This document shows positions 37,816 to 46,310 of a stretch of 64,000 bases of DNA, piece by piece; position 1 is the stretch's first letter, and the number at the start of each line of letters is the position of its first letter. The notes below the pieces were generated by a model. That model was not told the DNA's origin and did not search any database. It was given only the letters and a program-made list of their open reading frames with translations. Both the position numbers and the translations under genes were made by a program. The DNA is from Nitrospirales bacterium (GTDB lineage Bacteria > Nitrospirota > Nitrospiria > Nitrospirales > UBA8639). The stretch spans positions 3,384,001 through 3,448,000 of the forward strand of contig JALDRJ010000002.1 of the NCBI GenBank assembly GCA_031315865.1, written 5' to 3'.

Positions 37816-38469
37816 ATGAAACATTTGCTCGCACTCGTCGTCACAACGGGGATCCTGCTGACCGCCATCAGTCACGCACAAGCCGCCTCCATCACCACGA
37901 CCTTTGCCAATAATAACAGTTTCGATGGCAATATGTTCGATCTTACCACCTTTAACAATGCCTTAACGGTGAATAGCCTCGCGATCAATCTAGCAGCAGG
38001 CACCGCCAGTGAAATACGCGTCTATACGAGAAATGGAACCTACACGGGATTCGAAAGCAACGCGGCGGCATGGACGCTCGTGTCACAATCTTTTAATATT
38101 CTGTCGGCCGGAACAGACAATCCAACCTTCGTCGATGTCATGGATTTTAGCTTATTGGCCAATTCGGTCACGGGCATTTACATCACAACCACCGGCCAGG
38201 ATAATGGCAATCCGTTTATGCTCTACACGAATGGGAGTAATACCTTCGCGAATGCCGACCTTCAGCTCAACCTGGGGGTTGGAAAGGAGGCGTTGTTCGG
38301 ACGTACCTTTTCTCCACGAACCTGGAACGGCACCATTAATTATACAGTGCAGAACAGTGGAACTCCTGGTGCTGTTCCAGAACCAGGCACGATCTTCTTA
38401 ATGAGTACCGGCCTCACAGGACTTGCAGTCTGGCGTATGCGCAAAGGCAAGGAAGTCACGGAAAAGTAA
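37816..38469 (+). CDS. PEP-CTERM sorting-domain protein
   Basis: 217 aa. Signal peptide MKHLLALVVTTGILLTAISHAQAA; a Ser/Thr/Asn-rich beta-type ectodomain with few charged residues; then the sorting signal VPEPGTIFLMSTGLTGLAVW followed by RMRKGK, the VPEP motif plus transmembrane helix plus basic tail recognised by exosortase. Expected to be exported, processed by an exosortase and delivered to the cell surface or extracellular matrix, linked to exopolysaccharide. GAGGAGG lies before the ATG. It has its own sigma-54 promoter and terminator. No exosortase is in the window. Confidence 0.92.
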   Translation: MKHLLALVVTTGILLTAISHAQAASITTTFANNNSFDGNMFDLTTFNNALTVNSLAINLAAGTASEIRVYTRNGTYTGFESNAAAWTLVSQSFNILSAGTDNPTFVDVMDFSLLANSVTGIYITTTGQDNGNPFMLYTNGSNTFANADLQLNLGVGKEALFGRTFSPRTWNGTINYTVQNSGTPGAVPEPGTIFLMSTGLTGLAVWRMRKGKEVTEK

Positions 38470-38498
38470 AAACGCCACTGTTTAGATTCATCCGACCT

Positions 38499-38535
38499 GA
38501 GCCTGACATCATAATTGGTGTCAGGCTCTCTTTTT
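38499..38535 (+). terminator. rho-independent terminator of the PEP-CTERM gene
   Basis: Perfect 10-bp stem GAGCCTGACA / TGTCAGGCTC with a 10-nt loop, followed by TCTTTTT. It lies 30 bp after the stop codon and ends just before the 3' end of the convergent thpR. The T-tract is on the plus strand only. Confidence 0.92.
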
Positions 38536-38544
38536 GCTTTGTCA

Positions 38545-39117
38545 TTAATGTTCGTCAAACGGCCATTCCCGAAGCTTAGAATAGATCGCTCCTTGCGGAG
38601 TAAGCTGACTCCGAAAGAGGCACAAGCGATCGACGCTGAGCTCACCAAACAGCCACGGTTTTTTAAACAGGTCAACTGATTCAATGAGCCTTCCGATCTC
38701 TCGAGAATATGTCTTAACTCGCGAAAGCGTCAAATGGGGATGATAGGGTCTGTCCTCCTGAATGCACCCTGCTGCGCTCAGCGCTGATTCAAGACATGAG
38801 ACCAGGACTTCTAACTCATCGATATCGCCAGATACTCCCGCCCAGACGATCCGTGGCCGTTGAAGAGTCGGAAACCCGCCAATACCTCCAATCATCAGCG
38901 TAAAGGGTGCCATGTCCTGAACCACGTTCTGAACGGTTTGCTCGATTATAGGAATTTGCTCTGCCTCAATGTCACCAAGAAATTTTACGGTGAGATGCAG
39001 AGCCTGCGGAGTCACCCATTTAACAGGGAGAACGTGACTGACCTGTTCTTGGAAGAGGGTATACGCTTGGCGAATGGCGTCATTCAGATCGATGGCGAGA
39101 AATGTGCGAATGGACAT
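38545..39117 (-). CDS. thpR: RNA 2',3'-cyclic phosphodiesterase (LigT-like)
   Basis: 190 aa, 2H phosphoesterase. The two catalytic H-x-T-x motifs are HLTVKFLG (about 41-48) and HLTLSRVK (about 127-134). It opens 2',3'-cyclic phosphates on RNA. It starts 15 bp after cinA on the same strand; cinA-thpR-recA is a widespread order. Confidence 0.94.
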   Translation of the reverse strand: MSIRTFLAIDLNDAIRQAYTLFQEQVSHVLPVKWVTPQALHLTVKFLGDIEAEQIPIIEQTVQNVVQDMAPFTLMIGGIGGFPTLQRPRIVWAGVSGDIDELEVLVSCLESALSAAGCIQEDRPYHPHLTLSRVKTYSREIGRLIESVDLFKKPWLFGELSVDRLCLFRSQLTPQGAIYSKLREWPFDEH

Positions 39118-39132
39118 GGAAACAACGCGATT

Positions 39133-40407
39133 CTATGGACGACCTAACAGGTACAGACGGAGATAATTCAACGCCGCCTGAGAGGCTCGGATCTTGACAT
39201 CCTGTCGATCTCCAAACAGTTGGAGTTTTTTCGTGTATGTTCCGGCCGCTCCATCGATTCCGAGAAACACCAGACCTACCGGCTTGCGCGCTGATCCTCC
39301 ACCGGGCCCGGCAATGCCAGTGACACTCAGTGCGACATCGCTGCGACTGTGATTTCTCGCTCCCACAGCCATCGCTCGAGCCACGGGCGCGCTCACGGCC
39401 CCGTGACGTCGCAAGAGCCTATCCGGAACGCCTAAGAAGTCTTCTTTAGCTTGGTTGCTGTAACACACAAAAGCCCGATCGAGGTACGCTGAACTGCCGG
39501 GGACCTGCGTAAGACGATGACTGACCAGACCGCCCGTACAGGATTCGGCCAAGGAGAGGGTGAAGGCAGCAGACTTGAGCTGGGTTCCCACCACCTCTTC
39601 CATGCTCTGCCGACCTTCCGCATACACATGGTCTCCAAGCGCATGCCGTATGAGAGGAACCAGTCTGTCGATTTCATTGAATTCTCTCTTTCCTCTTTGT
39701 TCACGAATCCATTGCCTGACCGCCACTGTCACACCTAATGTCGATGCCAGAAGGCTGTATTCCACTGATGAGGCTTGTGAGAAGATCAGTTGCAGCCGAT
39801 CGTCAATCTCTAACTCCGTCAAGCCAAACGTGGACAGCACCTTCTGCTCCAAGACATGAAAATGAGCGGAATGAGCCACTCGTGCCGCTATTCGAACATA
39901 TCCCTCAGCTTCGAACATGGCCCGGGCTTCCTTCGCCACACCGGGAAGGGCCAGCAGAAGACGGCCCTTCCACTCGAGCAGAAACCCCGGCGCCGAGCCT
40001 ACGGGATTGTCAAGCATCTGAGACCCTACGGGGAGATAGGCCTGACGCGATACGATTTTCGTCAAGCTTCTCCCGCGTAACGCATACAGAGTTTGTAATT
40101 TAGCCAATGCCCGGCTGCGGCAACGCAATGCCTTTCCCGTAACCTGGGACACAGCTTTCCGCGTACAATCATCAAGAGTTGAGCCCAACCCTCCCGTTAG
40201 AACAACTACGAATGCGCGTCGAACCGCCGTCTTGATAGCCAAAACGATTTGGTCGACATCATCACCGACAAGCGTCTTCCATCGCACCTCGACTCCAGAT
40301 TTCGCTAAACCCTCTGCGAGAAAAAGGGAATTGGATTCGATTCGGCCGCCATGGAGAAACTCTGACCCAATCGCGATGATTTCTGCACAAGGACGTTTAC
40401 CGGACAT
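39133..40407 (-). CDS. cinA: CinA-family protein (MoCF domain plus NMN deamidase domain)
   Basis: 424 aa. N-terminal MoCF-like domain (AEIIAIGSEFLHGGRIESNS; VLTGGLGSTLDDCTRKAV), a linker domain, and the C-terminal PncC nicotinamide-mononucleotide amidohydrolase domain with SLAESCTGGLVSHRLTQVPGSS and SVTGIAGPGGGSARKPVGLVFLG. It recycles NMN in pyridine nucleotide salvage. Upstream of thpR, 15 bp away. Confidence 0.95.
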   Translation of the reverse strand: MSGKRPCAEIIAIGSEFLHGGRIESNSLFLAEGLAKSGVEVRWKTLVGDDVDQIVLAIKTAVRRAFVVVLTGGLGSTLDDCTRKAVSQVTGKALRCRSRALAKLQTLYALRGRSLTKIVSRQAYLPVGSQMLDNPVGSAPGFLLEWKGRLLLALPGVAKEARAMFEAEGYVRIAARVAHSAHFHVLEQKVLSTFGLTELEIDDRLQLIFSQASSVEYSLLASTLGVTVAVRQWIREQRGKREFNEIDRLVPLIRHALGDHVYAEGRQSMEEVVGTQLKSAAFTLSLAESCTGGLVSHRLTQVPGSSAYLDRAFVCYSNQAKEDFLGVPDRLLRRHGAVSAPVARAMAVGARNHSRSDVALSVTGIAGPGGGSARKPVGLVFLGIDGAAGTYTKKLQLFGDRQDVKIRASQAALNYLRLYLLGRP

Positions 40408-40478
40408 TATTCATCATCTCGTTTCTCCACTATGGCAGGTATGACAGGATTGGCTGCATGATAAATTGGAAACAACGA

Positions 40479-41078
40479 TCATGGAATCTTTGAAAAGTCC
40501 AATTCAAACCGCACTTCTCCTCCTTCTCCTGGAAAAACGAATACCGTCGTCGAGGCAAGTGGGTCAAATGTTCCGTACGAAAAAAACGCGACAATCTTGG
40601 CTTGAAAAGGAGGATCGTCCGGCCAGACCTCACTACGATGAGCACGGGCATCTGATCGAACTCGTGCAGGTTTGATCAGGTGCGTCCCCTGTTTGAGCAG
40701 GATATAGCTATCAACGGCAAATTCTGGAAATGCTCCAAATACGGTTACGCTAAGTTGAAGGTCTGATTCCTTCGTCACTCGAGCAAGATCTTGGGACGAC
40801 GGAACGGCTGAACGAAACGCATAGTGTGCGGACAGAACGGCCACTCCACCTAATTTTGTCATGATCAAACCATGTGGTTTCAGGCTACCGGATGGTCCGA
40901 AACGCCAATAGAGCTGACTGGGAGGGGTTTGCGATCGTACAGCAGATTGTCCTTTTTGAATCGCTGCTTGAACCTGAGAAGAACTAGGGGTGATCACGAT
41001 AGCATACGCATGCGGTCGCTCGCTGATGGGGATGTAAATAAGTATGAGGAAGAGAATGGCTTGAGTACGAACCGACAT
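40479..41078 (-). CDS. exported hypothetical protein
   Basis: 199 aa. Signal peptide (QAILFLILIYIPISERPHAYA), then a compact beta-rich domain (HGLIMTKLGGVAVLSAHYAFRS; DSYILLKQGTHLIKPARVRSD; TVFVFPGEGGEVRFELDF). AGGAGG precedes the ATG. I do not recognise the family. It lies 71 bp upstream of cinA on the same strand and may lead that transcript. Confidence 0.75.
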   Translation of the reverse strand: MSVRTQAILFLILIYIPISERPHAYAIVITPSSSQVQAAIQKGQSAVRSQTPPSQLYWRFGPSGSLKPHGLIMTKLGGVAVLSAHYAFRSAVPSSQDLARVTKESDLQLSVTVFGAFPEFAVDSYILLKQGTHLIKPARVRSDARAHRSEVWPDDPPFQAKIVAFFSYGTFDPLASTTVFVFPGEGGEVRFELDFSKIP

Positions 41079-41291
41079 AAAAAATCCCTCCTATTTTTTC
41101 AGCTTGTTGCGGTTAACAAATACCCAAGAAACTGTCAAGAAGATCTACAGTGCAAAAGCTAAAGAAATAGTTGAATATACGCCTGCAGCACCGTCCCGTT
41201 TATAATCTTCCATCAAACCATAAAAAACCTCATCGAACGTACGACAACTGGGATGTATCATGGACCAATACGATCCAAACTGAGAGAAACA

Positions 41292-41321
41292 TTGACAAAT
41301 TTAATGAAGAGGTGCTAGATA
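41292..41321 (+). promoter_or_regulatory. putative promoter of the chlorite-dismutase-family gene
   Basis: Perfect TTGACA (41292-41297), 18-bp spacer, TAGATA (41316-41321; 3/6 match to TATAAT). Transcription would start about 60 nt before the ATG. The rest of the 308-bp gap (41079-41386) shows no other clear feature. Confidence 0.35.
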
Positions 41322-41386
41322 GGCCCTGTCTAAAAATTATCACTCTGTTTACTACTAATCCTCACAGGTGAGTCGGAGGAATCCTC

Positions 41387-42091
41387 ATGTCCAGTGCAGA
41401 ACCCGCCAAGCGTCAATTTGTCAATTTTGCCTATTACAAAGTCGATCCTCAGTGGCGTCGTCTTCCTAAAGATGAACGCGATGCCGGAAAACAAGAATTC
41501 ATTCGCTCGATTGAAGAGTATGCAGGAAAAGTCATCGTCGTTCCCTACACGACAGTCGGGATTCGAGGTGACTGTGATTTCCTCCTCTGGCGTATCAGCT
41601 ATGAATTGGAACTCTTCCAGGAAATGTCGTCGAAGATGCTGGCGACCGGGTTGGGACAATACTTGACGACCCCATACTCGTACCTTTCGATGACCAAGCG
41701 GTCAGTTTATGTCGACAATCATGTTCACGAGGGGCAAGAAAGTCGTCGCCTCAAAATTACGCCTGGGCGGGCCAAATACATCTTCGTCTATCCATTTGAA
41801 AAAACGCGTGACTGGTACCTACTGACCAAAGCCGCTCGCCAAGGTATGATGGACGAACACATTGAAATCGGTCATCGTTACCCCTCGGTCAAACTCAATA
41901 CCACCTACTCGTTTGGGTTGGATGACCAAGAATTCGTCGTCGCATTTGAGACCGACTCTCCTGAAGATTTCCTGGACTTAGTCATGGCGCTTCGTGAAGC
42001 GGAAGGCAGCCGGTATACTAAACGCGATATCCCCATCTTTACCTGCATCATGAAAAGCCTTAAGGAAGTGATCGATACGCTAGGAGGATAG
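41387..42091 (+). CDS. chlorite-dismutase-family heme protein (HemQ/ChdC-like)
   Basis: 234 aa. Two ferredoxin-like repeats of the Dyp/Cld superfamily. MMDEHIEIGHRYPS supplies the probable proximal heme ligand H158 and FGLDDQEFVVAFETD the conserved strand. At the position of the distal Arg173 of Nitrospira chlorite dismutase I align Leu170, so chlorite-degrading activity is unlikely. Coproheme decarboxylase (heme synthesis) or another heme role is more likely. GGAGG precedes the ATG. The alignment is by eye and the functional statement is inference. Confidence 0.85.
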   Translation: MSSAEPAKRQFVNFAYYKVDPQWRRLPKDERDAGKQEFIRSIEEYAGKVIVVPYTTVGIRGDCDFLLWRISYELELFQEMSSKMLATGLGQYLTTPYSYLSMTKRSVYVDNHVHEGQESRRLKITPGRAKYIFVYPFEKTRDWYLLTKAARQGMMDEHIEIGHRYPSVKLNTTYSFGLDDQEFVVAFETDSPEDFLDLVMALREAEGSRYTKRDIPIFTCIMKSLKEVIDTLGG

Positions 42092-42171
42092 TTCGTCCAG
42101 TTATTCTCAAATCGACAGACCTCTCAAAAATTCGTTCCTCTTTACCCCGTACTGTTGTGTATCGCCCGTAG

Positions 42172-42849
42172 GTGGTGAGCCTTCACTCCTCTAATTACTC
42201 TCCTCGCCTACTGGCCTTCCTTTCGCTCCTGATCCCAGGGCTTGGGTTATTCATCAGAGGACACACACGGCAAGCCATTCAAACGGTTTTCATCAGTGTC
42301 GTTCTCGCACTCACGGTCTGGTGGTCAAGGAATTGGGGAGGCGCCGGCACACAAATATTCGCAGGAATACTCTTTTTTCTCCCATGGTGGACCTTTCAGA
42401 GCTATCATGCCTCACTGCCGATTCCGCTTAGCATAGTTGCGACATGGAATCGCGTGTGGGAACGCGGGCTCGATATTCGCTACCTGGGCGGACTCTTTCT
42501 CTTTTCCGCGGTGATGGACCTGTCTATTATCCTGGGGAACCCGGATTATCAGCTCCAAGTGTTTTGTACAAGGCCCGGCGGCATCCTTGGTTTGCTGACA
42601 AAGCTTCAATCACCATTCTTTCATGTATTGATTGGATACGGGTTCTTACGTCTCGTTCGTTGGGGACTCTCTGCCTATTTGGTCTATGCGAGCTATGGAT
42701 TAATGAATGCACTCGCGAACTTTGCCTGCGAAGGCTATGGACGAATTCGCATGGTGTTCTTTCTCACGTTACTTGTGTTTACCTTGTATGTATTCATGCG
42801 TAGAAAGTGTTTCGGCCAAAAGTCTCAGGAGGGCTTGAGCAGAGCATGA
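42172..42849 (+). CDS. multi-pass membrane protein of unknown function
   Basis: 225 aa from a GTG. Five to six hydrophobic segments (about 12-30, 35-50, 58-75, 105-122, 145-165, 192-208), with short loops and a basic C-terminus. The first helices with IPGLGLFIRGHTRQA resemble small membrane proteins with a DUF-type G-x-G-x-F-x-x-G motif. No enzymatic motif. It lies 80 bp after the heme protein on the same strand and could be co-transcribed. Confidence 0.7.
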   Translation: MVSLHSSNYSPRLLAFLSLLIPGLGLFIRGHTRQAIQTVFISVVLALTVWWSRNWGGAGTQIFAGILFFLPWWTFQSYHASLPIPLSIVATWNRVWERGLDIRYLGGLFLFSAVMDLSIILGNPDYQLQVFCTRPGGILGLLTKLQSPFFHVLIGYGFLRLVRWGLSAYLVYASYGLMNALANFACEGYGRIRMVFFLTLLVFTLYVFMRRKCFGQKSQEGLSRA

Positions 42850-42924
42850 GGGATGATTTTGACAGTCTTTACATGGGTATGGTATCTAAATTTTCTGGAA
42901 AAATACTGAGTTTCGAGGAGACGC

Positions 42925-43146
42925 ATGTCTGAGGAAGAACAAAATACGCTGCTCGTTCGCCGTGATAAAGATGGAGCCATCACCCTCTACGCTGATGAAG
43001 ATTGGGCCATTGAACGGGGGGCCGATCCGTCTGAATTAGTGACCGTACCCATTCCTCGCGAGCTCTACGTCTCAGGCACCGTGCAACAACTTCGCGAGCA
43101 TGCCGCGAACTACTTGGAGTCTCTGGAAGAAGCAGGGGGGTCGTAA
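42925..43146 (+). CDS. small acidic hypothetical protein
   Basis: 73 aa, acidic, soluble (LVRRDKDGAITLYADEDWAIERGADPSELVTVPIPRELY is read as one domain). GAGGAG lies before the ATG. It lies 45 bp before the larger coiled-coil protein gene and the two look like a pair. Family unknown to me. Confidence 0.7.
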   Translation: MSEEEQNTLLVRRDKDGAITLYADEDWAIERGADPSELVTVPIPRELYVSGTVQQLREHAANYLESLEEAGGS

Positions 43147-43197
43147 ACGATTCACCCGTGCTGCTTTCTCCAGCCTTTATTAAGATAGGATGTGTAC

Positions 43198-44382
43198 ATG
43201 ACAACCTTGGTCTATGATCATATCGAATCGTCGTTGAACGAGCTTCCGATTCAAAACCGTACGATGATCCGCTTACTATTGCTCCAATATTTCAGCGTGC
43301 CGCAAGAGGAAATTGAATACATGGCCGCCGATCAACCGGATTCTCGATTTATGGCGGGAGTGCAGCCTGCGGAAAAACGGGGATCAAAAGAGGCTATTGA
43401 CAACGTGTCTGGTCGGGCTGGTCAGTATCACCTCCTGCTTCGACAAAAACGGGAACGCCCCGGACTTCAGATTGAATGCCTCGAACAGCTCATCGCTCAC
43501 ACCGCCAAAGAAATACAAATGGCAGAGACCATGCTATCGACTGAATTCGAACTTGGTCGCGACCGCATACAAGAAGCCAAAGATCAGGCTTTCACGGCTT
43601 TGGTCAGAGAAGCCCGCCGCCAATTAGACCGTGGTGTCGAGCAAGGCGAGATTGCTGAAAAAGAATATCCGGCCAAACGTCTTCTCTTGGAATATCAATT
43701 GCTGTTGCGGCGCCAGGAACGGCAGCGACGTCGCCTCAAGGTGGCCAAGCAGGAGTTTCACATCGCGGGCAGTTCACCATTGCAAGACCACGAAATTGCC
43801 CACATCTGGGGGATACCTCTGGGAAGTTTGGCCGCAAGAAAAGTCAAGGCCTTGCAACAATACCTTCTCACCGTCCAGGGATATGTCCAGAAGACGAACG
43901 GTCAGGCCAATTCCGCCGAGCCCCAACAGGATCAGGCTCGACCTGATTATTGGCAACAAACCCTCGGGGTCTTATCGACCCGCCCCCTCGAACGATCAGT
44001 CGTATCTTACACCGGACAGGAACGCTCCGAAGACACGCTCATGGAAAAACTTCAATCATTGGCCACACGACAAATGGCCGAAGATGAAGAAACACGGTTT
44101 TGGGGAAACATCACCAAAATCCATGACAGTGAGCATTCTGGAATGTGGACCTCACACGAACGTGCCATCTTTTCATTGCAACGCCTCTCGGCCATCCTCA
44201 AGGATATCGACCAATCGGATGATGCGATCGAAGAAAATCTGCGATCACGAATCACGCCGCCCTCATTAGCCGAACAGCTTCCTGAGCCGGAACAGCCTGA
44301 AGAAACAGGAGAGCTTAGCGAAGAAGCGTTAGGAGTCTTGCAAAAATTGGTTGGAGAACTTGACGACAAGCGTCGGAACTAA
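43198..44382 (+). CDS. coiled-coil hypothetical protein
   Basis: 394 aa, soluble. The N-terminus (SSLNELPIQNRTMIRLLLLQYFSVPQEEIEYMAADQPDSRFM) could form a small helical domain. A long charged helical region (about 85-190), rich in Arg, Gln, Glu and Lys, follows (YQLLLRRQERQRRRLKVAK), then a globular part and an acidic Pro/Glu tail. The ATG at 43198 with AGGA upstream is preferred to the GTG at 43192. No catalytic motif. Paired with the 73-residue protein upstream. Function unknown; it could be a scaffold or filament-type protein. Confidence 0.7.
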   Translation: MTTLVYDHIESSLNELPIQNRTMIRLLLLQYFSVPQEEIEYMAADQPDSRFMAGVQPAEKRGSKEAIDNVSGRAGQYHLLLRQKRERPGLQIECLEQLIAHTAKEIQMAETMLSTEFELGRDRIQEAKDQAFTALVREARRQLDRGVEQGEIAEKEYPAKRLLLEYQLLLRRQERQRRRLKVAKQEFHIAGSSPLQDHEIAHIWGIPLGSLAARKVKALQQYLLTVQGYVQKTNGQANSAEPQQDQARPDYWQQTLGVLSTRPLERSVVSYTGQERSEDTLMEKLQSLATRQMAEDEETRFWGNITKIHDSEHSGMWTSHERAIFSLQRLSAILKDIDQSDDAIEENLRSRITPPSLAEQLPEPEQPEETGELSEEALGVLQKLVGELDDKRRN

Positions 44383-44451
44383 CCACTTGAGTTGAGAGCC
44401 GCCAGGCAGAGTCTCTCCTGCCACTGTCGAAATTTCCTCGAAATCTTGCCT

Positions 44452-45711
44452 CTACCCCTTCATGTTCGACAAGATTTGCGTCGACCATTCAATGGCTTGA
44501 ATGTAGGCATTTTGAATGACCGAGGGATCTATCTGAGCACATTGCATGTCCTTCCATGTCCCCTGTTCAAATGCAATCACACATTCCAAGACCTCTCCTA
44601 ACAACCCAGATCGATCCAATAATGCATGACGGACTTCTTGGGATAGCGGCAAAGAGTCGAGGACATCCGATAATTCACAATCAAAAAACCCATCGAGGAC
44701 AGAGAAAAGACCGATCGTAAAGAATTGATCACTCCCATTCTGTCCCATGGCCCGTCCAAGCTGTTCACACATATGAGCCCGAACGGTCGCCGTCACTAAC
44801 AATTCATATGGCTTATCTTCCATACTGACCAAGCTCATGAGCGTCACCCACATTCTGAGCTTATCGATCCCGACCATACAGGCAGCCTGCCCGATCGAAT
44901 CGACCTGTCGTGGTAACCCGCAATACGCTGAGTTGACGTAACGCAGCAATTTATGGCTGAGAGAGACGTCGCTTTTGACCTTCCTCGCAATCTCAGATAT
45001 TTCAACATCACGCTCTTGCAACTTCGCGAGTAACATGAGGATCGCCATCCGGTTCGCCGGAACACGTGCGCCAGCAATGATCTTGGGCTTACAGAAAAAA
45101 TATCCTTGAAAATAGTCAAACCCCAGAGATCGGCAAAATTCGAAATCTTCATGGGTCTCGACCTTTTCGGCCAGCAGCTTGACAGGGTACTGTCGAAGCC
45201 AGAGCACGTGTTCAGCAATTTCTTCGTGCGAAAGGGCCATCACGTCAACCTTGACCATGTCAGCAATTTGAACCAGGGGCTGGAGTGACGGGTGATAGAT
45301 AAAGTCATCCAAGGCAATCGTGTATCCCTGGCTGGAAAGATCGGTTAACGCTTCGATGATCTCATCCGTCGGTTCGATGTCTTCCAGCACTTCTAACACG
45401 ACCCGATCTTTAGGCAGTGTTTCGCAGAGTCGGTTCACGAGAAGATTCGAGGTCATGTTGATAAAAGCCAATCGGTTGCCCACGATATTTTCAAGGCCAA
45501 TCTCGAGCATCGTGTTCAACATGACATTGGCCGTGGCAGAATCACCATCGACAATAGTTGCCTGATTGCCGTCTCCGCCCCGGTACAACAATTCATAGCC
45601 AAAGACATCCACCTTCTGGCCGTAGATGGGCTGACGCCCAACAAGTGCCGAGGTCTGCGCTGGAATAGAGGTATGCGTGGTGGCCATACGGGTAAAAACG
45701 CTCACATCCAC
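44452..45711 (-). CDS. EAL-HDOD (YuxH-type) signalling protein
   Basis: 419 aa. The N-terminal EAL-like domain (about 25-215) has GYELLYRG at the EAL position, IALDDF, KVDVMAL and FQGYFFCKP, so the metal-ligand signature is altered and diguanylate phosphodiesterase activity is doubtful. The C-terminal HDOD domain (about 220-400) has ISEIARKVKSDVSLSHKLLRYVNSA and lacks HD catalytic residues. Such proteins regulate stress, motility or c-di-GMP signalling through binding. GTG start without a clear ribosome-binding site; ATG at 45687 is an alternative. Confidence 0.9.
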   Translation of the reverse strand: MDVSVFTRMATTHTSIPAQTSALVGRQPIYGQKVDVFGYELLYRGGDGNQATIVDGDSATANVMLNTMLEIGLENIVGNRLAFINMTSNLLVNRLCETLPKDRVVLEVLEDIEPTDEIIEALTDLSSQGYTIALDDFIYHPSLQPLVQIADMVKVDVMALSHEEIAEHVLWLRQYPVKLLAEKVETHEDFEFCRSLGFDYFQGYFFCKPKIIAGARVPANRMAILMLLAKLQERDVEISEIARKVKSDVSLSHKLLRYVNSAYCGLPRQVDSIGQAACMVGIDKLRMWVTLMSLVSMEDKPYELLVTATVRAHMCEQLGRAMGQNGSDQFFTIGLFSVLDGFFDCELSDVLDSLPLSQEVRHALLDRSGLLGEVLECVIAFEQGTWKDMQCAQIDPSVIQNAYIQAIEWSTQILSNMKG

Positions 45712-46063
45712 GTCAAGGACATCGAGGAACGTACTCGACGCCTTTCATTCGTATAGGACTTGACCCAGTAAGCATATGAAAAACTTGCAAAATCAAAGGG
45801 TCATACGTAAAACCTTATCGGTTTAGACACGTCCAGTCTTAACCATTTGCCTACGGCCTTCACAGCAGAACACTACCGCTCAAGCTCAAACCGATGATTG
45901 AGAAGAGACACGAGAAAGCTTGCGGTTTCCGGGTCCGCTTAAAGAATCATATCGGATCAAGAAAATCTTGATTCCTCCAAAACTGAATTGAGAGAACCCC
46001 TCGGCCTATGGTATAGAAAGAAACGCGTCAATCCTCCCGTTGTAGACTTCTTCTGAAACGCGT
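45712..46063. other. 352-bp intergenic region with tRNA promoter
   Basis: It separates the EAL-HDOD gene from tRNA-Met. Its one useful feature is a promoter candidate: TTGAGA (45988-45993), 18-bp spacer, TATAGA (46012-46017), placing the start about 40 nt before the mature tRNA. Confidence 0.45.
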
Positions 46064-46139
46064 GGCGGTGTAGCTCAGGTGGTAGAGCAGCGGACTCATA
46101 AGCCGCGGGCCGGGGGTTCGAGACCCTCCACCGCCACCA
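46064..46139 (+). tRNA. tRNA-Met (CAT), elongator
   Basis: A 76-nt cloverleaf: acceptor GGCGGTG/CACCGCC, D arm GCTC/GAGC, anticodon loop CTCATAA, T arm GGGGG-TTCGAGA-CCCTC, encoded CCA at the end. It closely follows bacterial elongator tRNA-Met, with a normal G1-C72 pair (initiator tRNA has a mismatch there). CAT could also read as tRNA-Ile2 after lysidine modification, but the body is Met-like. The 31-39 pair of the anticodon stem is A-G rather than A-U. Confidence 0.95.
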
Positions 46140-46310
46140 TAATTTTCTCGTCAACAATCAGCAGGTCCCCCATGTTGAGGCCTCCTACCCAATAAGAAAC
46201 CTCTTTCCTCTGACAAAGTAGAAGTTTGTGGAACGAAACCTTTGTGAGAAGTGGAAACGATTTCCTATACCTAAACACAAAACCCTAGGTTAATTATACA
46301 ATAAGAGTAG

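Noticed and set aside
41387-42091. Bona fide chlorite dismutase
   Set aside because: The distal arginine position is Leu in my alignment; HemQ-like role is more likely.
46064-46139. tRNA gene as an integration site for a mobile island
   Set aside because: No integrase and no repeat of the tRNA 3' end seen downstream in the window.
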